15,283 nt of DNA from Clostridium sp. AM49-4BH (GTDB lineage Bacteria > Bacillota > Clostridia > Lachnospirales > Lachnospiraceae): assembly GCF_003478335.1 (NCBI RefSeq), contig NZ_QUFB01000057.1:1-15283 (forward strand), given 5' to 3'. The notes under the pieces are model-generated. The model was not told where the DNA came from, searched no databases, and worked only from the letters and a program-made list of their open reading frames with translations. Of the stretch, positions 8,711 to 15,283 are shown piece by piece. Each line of letters starts with the position of its first letter. Positions within the stretch are counted from its first letter, which is position 1. The position numbers were made by a program, and so were the translations under genes.

Positions 8711-10300
8711 TCAAACAACTTCCACATCTTCCCGCTGAATTTTCATCAAATCTTCACGACTTGGTGCAGACAGTCTGACAAGACGATTTGCCTGATTGAT
8801 CACGATCTTTTCAAACAGATTACGAATTCCTCTGGCATTTCCAAATACATTCCACTCTTCTTCCGTTTTTGCCTGCAACGACAAAAGCACCGCCTCTCTG
8901 GCAGATTCTTCCAATTGCAGTCCAGCCTTATCGGCCATTGCATCTAGGATCGCTATGAGCTCTTCCTTCGAATAATCCGGAAAATCGATAAATTTGTTAA
9001 ATCGCGATACTAAACCCGTATTGCATTTCAAAAATGACTGCATTTCTTCTGTATAACCTGCCACAATGACGATCAGATCATCTCGGTGGTCTTCCATCAA
9101 TTTTACTAATGTATCCACTGCTTCCATACCAAAATCATTCGGAACATCAGGATTGACCAGGGCATATGCTTCATCAATAAAAAGAATCCCCCCAACTGCC
9201 TGCTCGACCAATTCGTGCACCTTAAGTGCCGTCTGGCCGACATATCCTGCCACAAGCCCGGATCGGTCCGTTTCAATAAAGGTTCCCTTGGATAAGATCC
9301 CAAGCTCCCGATAGATTTTTGCCACCAATCTCGCCACTGTCGTTTTGCCGGTTCCCGGTGCACCGGTAAATACCATGTGATATGACATATCCATTTGCGG
9401 AAGTCCCATCGTTTCCCGAAGCTTGCGAATACGGATCAAGTTAACCAGAGACCGGATCTCATCCTTTACCCCCTGCAAACCAACCAACGCATTCAGCTCA
9501 TCTAACAGGCATTGCAGACGCTCCTCCTGCTCTTTGCGTTCTGCCTCCTCACGTTCCTGAATACGTTTTTTAACTGCCTGAAACTGCTTACGCGCCATTT
9601 CCTGCTGTAACTGTTCCTCCAGCTTGTCCTGCCTTACATTCCATTCATTGCTCGCCTGTGCGGCTGCCGGTGACTCTGCCATCACTTCTGCAGACTGCTT
9701 TTTTACCGGGACATGCAGCCATCTTGTATCATCTAGAATGTCCGTCCCATATAATTTGTGAAACAGATACTCTTCCGTATTCCAAGCATCCTTTGTATCC
9801 ACAAATACACTTACCCTGTCATAAAATTCACGTACAAACCGGCGCGTCAGAACACTTTCCCGATCCACCATATACGCCATACACAAAATGATATTGACAA
9901 AGGAATCCAAAAACTGCTCTCCGGTATGCTGCATATATTCATCGTCATAAGCTGCACACAGCTGTAAAAGCACCGGCGGAAATCCGCAAAACCGTCTGCA
10001 CTCCTCAATCAACTCTCCGTTCACAGGGATCTCCGGTGAAACTGCTAATAGATTGGAATCCGTGATAATAGCAATATACTCTCTTTCACTTTCTGTCACA
10101 ATGCCCTCTGCCGCTGCAAAAGTCACTAGTACAGACTGCACGTAACGATCTAAGATCATTTTAGCGGACTGTTTCATAACCTGTCTTGCCTGCTCCCAGA
10201 GACCGCTGCGTTCCAAATTTTCACAAAAAAGGCATAGCCGGTCATAGTTTGACCGCCCAATCTGCAGTAATCTATCTGTCGTATACCCTGCCTGCACCAT
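8711..10300 (-). CDS. CbbX/SpoVK-like AAA+ ATPase with N-terminal helical domain
   Basis: The C-terminal half is a complete AAA+ module of the CbbX/SpoVK group: Walker A GAPGTGKT (about 313-320), pore loop AGYVGQ (about 351-356), Walker B ILFIDEA (about 372-378), arginine-finger region GLVSRF (about 429-434) and sensor 2 GNARGIRN (about 487-494). Before it lie a charged coiled coil (about 225-270) and an N-terminal region of about 200 residues. One part of that region (DRYVQSVLVTFAAAEGIVT) looks like a TerB-type helical bundle; this similarity is tentative. Members remodel or hold protein complexes, but the target here is unknown. The start is ATG 10300, six bases after GGGAGG. It has its own promoter and separates recG from rsmD. 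Total 529 residues, intact. Confidence 0.9.
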   Translation of the reverse strand: MVQAGYTTDRLLQIGRSNYDRLCLFCENLERSGLWEQARQVMKQSAKMILDRYVQSVLVTFAAAEGIVTESEREYIAIITDSNLLAVSPEIPVNGELIEECRRFCGFPPVLLQLCAAYDDEYMQHTGEQFLDSFVNIILCMAYMVDRESVLTRRFVREFYDRVSVFVDTKDAWNTEEYLFHKLYGTDILDDTRWLHVPVKKQSAEVMAESPAAAQASNEWNVRQDKLEEQLQQEMARKQFQAVKKRIQEREEAERKEQEERLQCLLDELNALVGLQGVKDEIRSLVNLIRIRKLRETMGLPQMDMSYHMVFTGAPGTGKTTVARLVAKIYRELGILSKGTFIETDRSGLVAGYVGQTALKVHELVEQAVGGILFIDEAYALVNPDVPNDFGMEAVDTLVKLMEDHRDDLIVIVAGYTEEMQSFLKCNTGLVSRFNKFIDFPDYSKEELIAILDAMADKAGLQLEESAREAVLLSLQAKTEEEWNVFGNARGIRNLFEKIVINQANRLVRLSAPSREDLMKIQREDVEVV

Positions 10301-10339
10301 ATGCAACCTCCCTTACCGTTCCAACACACAATTAAATTA

Positions 10340-10368
10340 AGTGTACTATTTTTACCTTCAAAATGCAA
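10340..10368 (-). promoter_or_regulatory. Sigma-A-type promoter for the AAA+ gene
   Basis: On the minus strand: -35 TTGCAT (10368-10363), 17-bp spacer, -10 TACACT (10345-10340), beginning a few bases after the recG stop codon. The AAA+ start is 40 bases downstream. The -35 and spacing match the Nudix promoter at 642-670. Confidence 0.5.
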
Positions 10369-10373
10369 TGTTC

Positions 10374-12413
10374 TTACAAAAAGATCTCGTCGGTGTAGGT
10401 TTGTATTTTTTCACGCAATCCCCGATACTTTTTGCACATTTCTATTATATCCGTCCGCTCAAATCCAGCCGCCGCTTCATTTGCCTGTTTTAGTATTGCT
10501 GCATCCTGATAAATATCTGCCAGCTTAAAATTCAAGTCTCCACTCTGTCGGATGCCAAACAGATCCCCGGGGCCGCGCAGTTTCAAATCTTCTTCTGCAA
10601 CCAGGAATCCATCATTGGACTGCTCTAGCACCTGCAGTCTCTGCTTCGTTTCTTTGGAAGGTTTGCCCATCATAAAAATACAATAAGACTGCGCCGAACC
10701 TCTTCCGACACGTCCACGAAGCTGATGTAACTGCGCCAAACCAAACCGTTCTGCATTTTCGACCATCATCACTGTGGCATTTGGCACATTGATACCAACT
10801 TCGATCACCGTCGTAGATACCAAAACATCAATCGCTCCAGAGACAAATCGCTCCATGATCTCATTTTTTTGTGCCGGTTTCATCTTGCCATGCAGCACTT
10901 CGATCCGTATCTTAGTCGACATCTCTTCCCGCAGTGTCTGAGCATAATCCGTGACATTTTCCGCCTCCATATTCTCGCTTTCCTCCACCATCGGACAGAT
11001 CACATATGCTTGATGCCCTTTTTCTACTTCTTTCTCAATGAATCGATACGACTGCGGACGATATCCGGTATCCACAACACAGTTTTGAATTGGAAGTCTA
11101 CCCTTAGGAAGTCCTTTGATAACTGAAATATCCAGTTCTCCGTATAAAATGATCGCTAACGTGCGTGGGATCGGTGTGGCACTCATGACCAACATATGTG
11201 GTGTATGCCCTTTTGCATAAAAACTTTCGCGCTGACGCACACCAAAACGGTGCTGTTCATCGGTGACAATCATCGCAAGATCCTTATACTCTACCTTATC
11301 CTGAATGAGCGCCTGCGTTCCTACTACAATATCAATCTCTCCCGCTGCGATCTGAGCCTGCATATCGCGCTTTGCCGCTGCCGTCATAGAACCGGTCAAA
11401 AGACCGACTCGAACCTGCAAGGGATCAAACATTTCGCAAAATGTCTCATAATGCTGCTCTGCCAACACTTCTGTCGGCACCATGATCGCCCCTTGATGTC
11501 CCTGCTCCACAGCTATTAGCAACGCAATCTGTGCAACAATGGTTTTACCGGATCCAACATCGCCCTGGATCAATCGATTCATCACAAATCCTGATGAAAC
11601 ATCTGCCGCGATCTCGTCCACTGCCTGTTTCTGTCCCTCTGTCAGCTCATAAGGAAGGTTCTCTAGCAGTGCAAATACTTTATCCCCCGGATGCAGTATA
11701 TAGTCTGATGGTTTTTGATGACGATTTTGTTTCATCTGATGCATTGCCAGCGTAAATAAAAAGAACTCCTCAAAAACCAAACGGTTCCTTGCAGCAAAAA
11801 AATCCGCTTCCTTTGACGGAAAATGAATATCCTGCAACGCTTTTTTATGCAGTACAAGATTATATTTTTTACGCATATCCAGCGGAAGGAACTCTGCATC
11901 CAACTCAGCCTGCGATAGTGCTTGATCTACAGCTTTTTTGATCGCATTGTTTGTCAGTCCCGCTGTCAATGGGTACAACGGCTGCAAGCGGTACAACATA
12001 CTGCGGTATTCCTCATATTGCAGCATTTTGGGCTGCTGCAACATCAGACGTCCCCGTTTGGATATAACTTTTCCTCGCAAAAGATAATGTGTTCCCATTT
12101 TAAGAGAACGGAGTAAATATGGCATATTAAACCAACTCACTGGAATAGAGCCACTGGAATCCCTCATCGTACAGCTTACAATCTTAAGATTACGCACATA
12201 ACTGATCTTAGGCTTAGCTGCCAGGCTTACATCCAGAACGATCACATTTCCGTCCACCGCTTCCGATACCGGCTGTACCGGCTTATACACATCATATTGT
12301 CTGGGATAATGAGCAAGCAGATCTCCGATCGTATAAATTCCCAGCTTTGCATACAAGCTTTCTGCTTTTTGTCCCACCCCTTTTATATTGCGTATACTAT
12401 CCCTCTCTCGCAA
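10374..12413 (-). CDS. recG: ATP-dependent DNA helicase RecG
   Basis: RecG is a monomeric superfamily 2 helicase that regresses stalled replication forks and processes branched DNA and R-loops. The order is: N-terminal wedge/OB domain (IKGVGQKAESLYAKLGIYTIGDLL and the DYYP-like YPRQYDVY), Walker A GDVGSGKT (about 284-291), DEQH box (about 385-388), MSATPIPRTLA, and the C-terminal helicase block STTVIEVGINVPNA with QLRGRVGRG. The proposed start is TTG 12413, because GGAGGGAGGAG stands just before it with about eight bases spacing and it gives the family-like (M)RERDSIRNIKGVG. The in-frame ATG at 12446 lacks a ribosome binding site and would add 11 atypical residues. Length 679, intact. Confidence 0.97.
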   Translation of the reverse strand: MRERDSIRNIKGVGQKAESLYAKLGIYTIGDLLAHYPRQYDVYKPVQPVSEAVDGNVIVLDVSLAAKPKISYVRNLKIVSCTMRDSSGSIPVSWFNMPYLLRSLKMGTHYLLRGKVISKRGRLMLQQPKMLQYEEYRSMLYRLQPLYPLTAGLTNNAIKKAVDQALSQAELDAEFLPLDMRKKYNLVLHKKALQDIHFPSKEADFFAARNRLVFEEFFLFTLAMHQMKQNRHQKPSDYILHPGDKVFALLENLPYELTEGQKQAVDEIAADVSSGFVMNRLIQGDVGSGKTIVAQIALLIAVEQGHQGAIMVPTEVLAEQHYETFCEMFDPLQVRVGLLTGSMTAAAKRDMQAQIAAGEIDIVVGTQALIQDKVEYKDLAMIVTDEQHRFGVRQRESFYAKGHTPHMLVMSATPIPRTLAIILYGELDISVIKGLPKGRLPIQNCVVDTGYRPQSYRFIEKEVEKGHQAYVICPMVEESENMEAENVTDYAQTLREEMSTKIRIEVLHGKMKPAQKNEIMERFVSGAIDVLVSTTVIEVGINVPNATVMMVENAERFGLAQLHQLRGRVGRGSAQSYCIFMMGKPSKETKQRLQVLEQSNDGFLVAEEDLKLRGPGDLFGIRQSGDLNFKLADIYQDAAILKQANEAAAGFERTDIIEMCKKYRGLREKIQTYTDEIFL

Positions 12414-12570
12414 CGATGTCTCCTCCCTCCGTAGCTCGAAAATCATCCATCACTTTACAGTTACTCCGGCTTTAGAAGATTTAGAGTCTCTATTGAAAAA
12501 GGATCATCACGCTGCTCTGTCCGACCAGTATGACAACCCTTTCTCGAAAACGTTTCTTAATACTCGCTTA

Positions 12571-14238
12571 TTACTCTACAGAAATAAAGTAAGAATATAC
12601 CGGCTGACCACCGTACTGTACTTCTACTTCAACATCTTCATGTGTTTTCTCAATATCCTCTGCAAGCTGCTCTGCCTGTTCCTTCGTTGCATCACTGCCA
12701 TAATACAGACTGACTAACTCAGAATCCTCGTCTAACAGAGACTCGATCAATTCCTTTGCTGTACCTTGCAGATCACTGCCAACCGATACGATCGTCTTAT
12801 CAGTAAGGCCCATAAAGTCACCCTGCTTAATATCTTTGCCATCCATATTCGTATCACGAACCGCATACGTAACCTGACCGGATTTGATCAATTGCATCTC
12901 TTCTTCCATAGATTCTGCATTTTCTGCAGCAGATCTTCCACTGACAAAACTGATCATTGCAGCAATTCCCTGCGGAATATTTTTGGACGGAACGACGTAC
13001 ACTTCCTTATCTTCTGTCAGATTCTTTGCCTGATTTGCTGCCAAAATAATATTTCCATTATTTGGCAAAACAAAGATATTATCTGCATTCACCTGCTCAA
13101 TTGCAGATAATACATCATCCGTACTTGGGTTCATTGTCTGTCCGCCTTCGATCACATAATCCACTCCAAGATCACGGAAAATATCTGCCAATCCATCTCC
13201 GGCTGCTACGGCAATAAAACCATTTTCTTTACGTGGCTCCTCTTTCTTTGGTGCGCTTGCCGACTCGGCCACTTTCTGTGCATCTCGTATCACCTTTTCC
13301 TGATGCTCCTCACGCATATTGTCAATCTTCATGCTGGTCAAAGAACCATACGTAAGTGCTTTCTGAATCGCCAGACCCGGATCATTGGTGTGTACATGTA
13401 CCTTTACAATATCATCATCAGCTACTACTACAACGCAGTCACCGATCTTCTGCAAATATTCCTTAAGCTGACTCTCGACTACATCTTCGCCGCGCTCCAG
13501 CATAATGATAAATTCCGTACAATAACCAAAGCGGATATCCTCTTCTTCAGAAGCGCCGACAGATCCATTAACCACGCGGGTTGCTGTACCTGTATTCACT
13601 GTGAAATCCGTTGCCTTACCCTTCAAGGCATCGAGCGCACCGCGAATAAATGTCATCAAACCTTCCCCGCCAGAATCAACAACTCCCGCCTGCTTCAGTA
13701 CCGGCAGCAATTCCGGTGTCTGCAGCAATGCTCCCTCCATTTCAGCAGCGACTTCATCGCAGAATTTGATAATATCGTCCGTATCTCCGTTCACTAACAG
13801 ATCCATCGACTTGTCCGCTCCTGCCTTTGCAACGGTAAGGATCGTACCCTCTTTCGGTTTCATGACTGCTTTGTATGCCGTTTCTGCAGCATGCTGCACG
13901 CCATTTCCTAACGCTGTCACATCGATAATATCTAATCCCTTTAATTCTTTGACAAAACCGCGAAAGATCTGGGACATGATAACGCCGGAATTTCCTCTTG
14001 CTCCTCTAAGTGAACCACTGGAAATCGCTTTACCCAATTCGGTCAATGTCGGATTCTGAAGATTGGCTACTTCTTTCGCTGCAGCCATTATGGTCATCGT
14101 CATATTCGTTCCGGTATCTCCATCCGGTACCGGAAATACATTCAATTCATTAATATATTCCTTCTTCGCCTCTAAACCCTTTGCTCCTGCCAAAAACATT
14201 TTCTGCAACATCTTTGCATCAATTGTCTGAACGCTCAC
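12571..14238 (-). CDS. DAK2-domain protein, FakA/YloV family
   Basis: The family includes FakA, the ATP-binding subunit of bacterial fatty acid kinase, which phosphorylates exogenous fatty acids held by a DegV-type FakB protein. The N-terminal DhaL/DAK2 domain shows the Mg-ATP site: PVPDGDTGTNM (36-46) and SLRGARGNSGVIMSQ (76-90), then VVDSGGEGLM. A middle domain includes VKVHVHTNDPG, and the C-terminal DegV-like domain has GGQTMNPSTDDVL and VLPNNGNI. At 555 residues it has the full family length. The start is GTG 14238, nine bases after AAGGAGG. It is 35 bases after the Asp23 gene, the conserved yloU-yloV pair. No fakB is in the window. 157 bases without a gene separate it from recG. Confidence 0.92.
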   Translation of the reverse strand: MSVQTIDAKMLQKMFLAGAKGLEAKKEYINELNVFPVPDGDTGTNMTMTIMAAAKEVANLQNPTLTELGKAISSGSLRGARGNSGVIMSQIFRGFVKELKGLDIIDVTALGNGVQHAAETAYKAVMKPKEGTILTVAKAGADKSMDLLVNGDTDDIIKFCDEVAAEMEGALLQTPELLPVLKQAGVVDSGGEGLMTFIRGALDALKGKATDFTVNTGTATRVVNGSVGASEEEDIRFGYCTEFIIMLERGEDVVESQLKEYLQKIGDCVVVVADDDIVKVHVHTNDPGLAIQKALTYGSLTSMKIDNMREEHQEKVIRDAQKVAESASAPKKEEPRKENGFIAVAAGDGLADIFRDLGVDYVIEGGQTMNPSTDDVLSAIEQVNADNIFVLPNNGNIILAANQAKNLTEDKEVYVVPSKNIPQGIAAMISFVSGRSAAENAESMEEEMQLIKSGQVTYAVRDTNMDGKDIKQGDFMGLTDKTIVSVGSDLQGTAKELIESLLDEDSELVSLYYGSDATKEQAEQLAEDIEKTHEDVEVEVQYGGQPVYSYFISVE

Positions 14239-14273
14239 TGCTTTAATCCTCCTTGTGTTTGCAAATCGGTAAA

Positions 14274-14636
14274 TTAATCTTCATCTACAATACGAACACC
14301 TTCAACGATGACGTTAATCTGTTCTACTTCCATTCCGGTAAAAGTTTCTATCTTATAACGTACATGCTCAAGCACGTTTTGAGCAACTGCGCGGATACTT
14401 ACACCATATGCTACAATAATATGAAGTTCCACTTTGATACGGTTGTCCACAACATATACATTCACACCGCGTCCTGCATTCTCTTTCTTTAGGAGCTTGA
14501 TCACGCCATCTTTTACATTAACGGCCGCCATGCCCACAATACCAATACATTCTGCTGTCGCAGCCCCGGCATATTTTGCTAAAACATCACGGTCAATAAT
14601 AATGTTGCCCATTTTTGCATTCATTTTGCCTTTCAT
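14274..14636 (-). CDS. Asp23/Gls24 envelope-stress family protein (YloU-like)
   Basis: This small protein of 120 residues consists mostly of one Asp23 domain: IIIDRDVLAKYAGAATAECIGIVGMA, then LHIIVAYGVSIRAVAQNVLEHVRYKIETFTGMEVEQINVIVEGV. Staphylococcal Asp23 associates with the membrane and supports envelope stress tolerance; YloU next to the FakA-type gene is widely conserved in Firmicutes, with a role that is poorly defined. There is no signal peptide or membrane segment. The start is ATG 14636, seven bases after GGAGG. It is the first gene of the operon read from the promoter at 14732-14760. Confidence 0.94.
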   Translation of the reverse strand: MKGKMNAKMGNIIIDRDVLAKYAGAATAECIGIVGMAAVNVKDGVIKLLKKENAGRGVNVYVVDNRIKVELHIIVAYGVSIRAVAQNVLEHVRYKIETFTGMEVEQINVIVEGVRIVDED

Positions 14637-14731
14637 AAATACTCCTCCATTTCTATGCTGTTACATCTTAAATATGTTTTATTCAAGATTTAAAATCTTT
14701 GTCATATACTAACATTAAGATACACTGTATT

Positions 14732-14760
14732 AGTATATCCTATTCTACACAATTGTGCAA
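14732..14760 (-). promoter_or_regulatory. Sigma-A-type promoter for the asp23-fakA-recG operon
   Basis: On the minus strand: -35 TTGCAC (14760-14755), a 17-bp spacer, -10 TATACT (14737-14732). The Asp23 start codon is about 95 bases downstream, leaving an AT-rich leader. The -35 is overlapped by a perfect palindrome CACAATTGTG (14748-14757). The divergent small membrane protein gene starts 13 bases beyond the -35, so the two directions share this control region. Confidence 0.7.
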
Positions 14761-14772
14761 GCGAGGGGCTTT

Positions 14773-14913
14773 ATGCGTCATATGATTGGTTTTATATTGT
14801 TTTGGATCGCCATCGGCATGACAATCATGTTTTTTATTTCAAACGCTGTTATTGCCGTATTGATCATCCTGCTCTGCCTTGTTTTAGGCTATAATTTATT
14901 CTGTTCGTATTAA
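14773..14913 (+). CDS. Small hydrophobic membrane protein, 46 residues
   Basis: The frame begins MRHMIGFILFWIAIGMTIMF and ends LGYNLFCSY. Almost the whole length is hydrophobic, forming two membrane helices (about 5-21 and 25-41) separated by a short Ser-Asn turn. GAGGGG lies five bases before the ATG. Proteins of this size and shape with a C-terminal LGYNLFC-like end are, to my knowledge, common unnamed proteins of Clostridia. It is the only well-supported plus-strand gene, divergent from asp23. Function is unknown; a promoter for it is not clear (TTCAAG-17-TATACT at 14682-14710 is one possibility). Confidence 0.75.
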   Translation: MRHMIGFILFWIAIGMTIMFFISNAVIAVLIILLCLVLGYNLFCSY

Positions 14914-15094
14914 TAACTCAAACTTCGCACATCAAAAAATACCATGTTGTCACATATTGCTTATTATGTAAGTAAAATAATAGCTATTTTGCAGCCGAAA
15001 AAGTAAATTATTCTGCCATCAAGAAACTAAGACAATTGTCGCAGAACGCAGAGTTTTTACGTGATTTCTTATTTTGTTAAGTCTCTGATGAATA

Positions 15095-15114
15095 CATGCC
15101 TGAAGGAAGGTGTG
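15095..15114 (+). other. Small stem-loop before the long hairpin
   Basis: CATGCCT (15095-15101) pairs with AGGTGTG (15108-15114): seven pairs including two G-U wobbles, around the loop GAAGGA. The wobble pairs make it stronger as plus-strand RNA than as minus-strand RNA. Its loop and 3' arm also form the AAGGAAGG that would serve as ribosome binding site for an ATG at 15117. Confidence 0.55.
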
Positions 15115-15116
15115 AG

Positions 15117-15283
15117 ATGTCCCGGTTTAGCAAGGTATCATCAATTTTTGGACGGGACGCTTTCGCTACGATGCGCTACGTCACGTTACTTAATGTCTCT
15201 GAAATACGAGACATAAGTAACGACGAGCGCAAAGTCCCTTTCAAAAATGATGAATACCTTGCTTCCGGGACTTCGAGTTTCCG
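15117..15283 (+). CDS. Possible partial ORF running off the window end
   Basis: From ATG 15117 the frame stays open to the last base (55 full codons plus two bases), beginning MSRFSKVSSIFGRDAFATMR. AAGGAAGG (15103-15110) lies six bases upstream, a good ribosome binding site; an earlier in-frame ATG is at 15096. I do not recognise the protein. The frame runs through both arms of the long hairpin, which is unusual for a coding sequence, and a stretch this short can be open by chance. It is listed because the window cuts it and nothing excludes it. Confidence 0.22.
   Translation, partial: MSRFSKVSSIFGRDAFATMRYVTLLNVSEIRDISNDERKVPFKNDEYLASGTSSF
15119..15271. repeat. Long imperfect inverted repeat, about 60 base pairs
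   Basis: The pairings, from outside in, are: 15119-15125 with 15265-15271 (GTCCCGG/CCGGGAC); 15129-15138 with 15254-15263 (10 bp); 15139-15150 with 15242-15252 (11 bp, A144 bulged); 15154-15158 with 15234-15238 (GGGAC/GTCCC); 15161-15163 with 15231-15233; 15173-15177 with 15226-15230 (GCGCT/AGCGC); 15179-15181 with 15223-15225; and 15184-15199 with 15208-15222 (15 bp with one bulge). The terminal loop is TGAAATAC (15200-15207). The largest asymmetric bulge is nine bases at 15164-15172. The bulges are scattered, so this is an evolved hairpin and not a fold-back assembly artefact. Confidence 0.9.

Larger units (their letters stand above)
15023..15281 (+). ncRNA. Candidate structured RNA, retron msr-msd-like (uncertain)
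   Basis: Between the small membrane protein and the window end no known gene is seen, but the DNA is highly structured. In plus-strand order: GAAACT+AAG (15023-15031), a small stem-loop at 15095-15114, a hairpin of about 153 nt at 15119-15271, and CTT(CG)AGTTTC (15271-15281), which can pair with the first block across a two-base bulge. Outer complementary arms, a short msr-type hairpin and a long imperfect msd-type hairpin are the layout of retron RNAs, which lie directly upstream of a reverse transcriptase gene. No transferase gene is visible because the window ends. The outer pairing is short, and no canonical branching-G motif is recognised. A transposon-derived hairpin or another regulatory RNA would also fit. 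Confidence 0.3.

Noticed and set aside
8592..8714. Longer N-terminus for RsmD
   Set aside because: The frame is open upstream, but the family start MRVVAGSVRG is at 8591, and the upstream part includes promoter-like and repeat DNA.
15086..15215. Alternative plus-strand ORF from ATG 15090 ending at a TAA near 15213
   Set aside because: It has only about 42 codons, no well-placed ribosome binding site and no recognisable features.
15119..15271. 6S RNA or SRP RNA
   Set aside because: There is no large central open bubble as in 6S RNA, and no GGAA/AGCAG-type SRP domain 4 motif at the tip; the loop is TGAAATAC.
15119..15271. Assembly fold-back artefact
   Set aside because: The arms differ by many mismatches and bulges; an artefactual fold-back would be nearly perfect.
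15110..15283. GTGTGAG as the 5' end of a group II intron
   Set aside because: The start resembles GUGYG, but what follows is a local closed hairpin of 153 nt, not the multi-branched domain I, and no domain V or maturase is in the window.
1..15283. CRISPR array, tRNA or rRNA genes
   Set aside because: No regularly spaced repeats of 24-40 bases and no tRNA or rRNA signatures were seen on either strand.

Overview
The window looks like a chromosomal core region from a low-to-mid GC Gram-positive bacterium of the Clostridia, most likely Lachnospiraceae-like. This is judged from the gene families, strong AGGAGG-type ribosome binding sites, and the order asp23 - fakA/yloV - recG ... rsmD - coaD - zapA. 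Almost everything lies on the minus strand, so transcription runs from high to low coordinates. The exceptions are a 46-residue membrane protein and a structured region at the right edge.

In transcription order (right to left) there are four blocks. (1) Asp23/Gls24 protein, DAK2/FakA-type kinase protein and RecG (14636-10374), read from a good promoter at 14732-14760. (2) A CbbX/SpoVK-like AAA+ ATPase (10300-8711) with its own promoter just downstream of recG. (3) rsmD, coaD, an unnamed coiled-coil protein and a long ZapA (8591-6153), closed by a hairpin terminator. (4) A U32-family protein (RlhA-like), an FtsW/RodA-type glycosyltransferase and its class B penicillin-binding protein (6077-680), then a Nudix hydrolase with its own promoter (603-152). 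Blocks 3 and 4 combine ribosome and RNA modification, CoA synthesis, division-ring assembly and septal or elongation peptidoglycan synthesis, a normal housekeeping mix.

Three genes in the left half (Nudix, PBP, U32) each carry one apparent single-base deletion that splits an otherwise complete, conserved protein. All three repair by adding one base, in an A run or a C doublet. Consensus sequencing errors are the simplest explanation, although real inactivation cannot be excluded.

The right edge (about 15020-15283) is not explained by core genes. It holds a small stem-loop followed by an imperfect hairpin of about 153 nt with some 60 base pairs, flanked by weakly complementary arms. The shape resembles a retron msr-msd transcript, and the window stops just where a reverse transcriptase gene might begin. 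An open frame with a good ribosome binding site runs through the same hairpin to the window end, so a protein-coding reading is also possible. The left edge (67-94) has short direct repeats that may be an insertion-sequence end.
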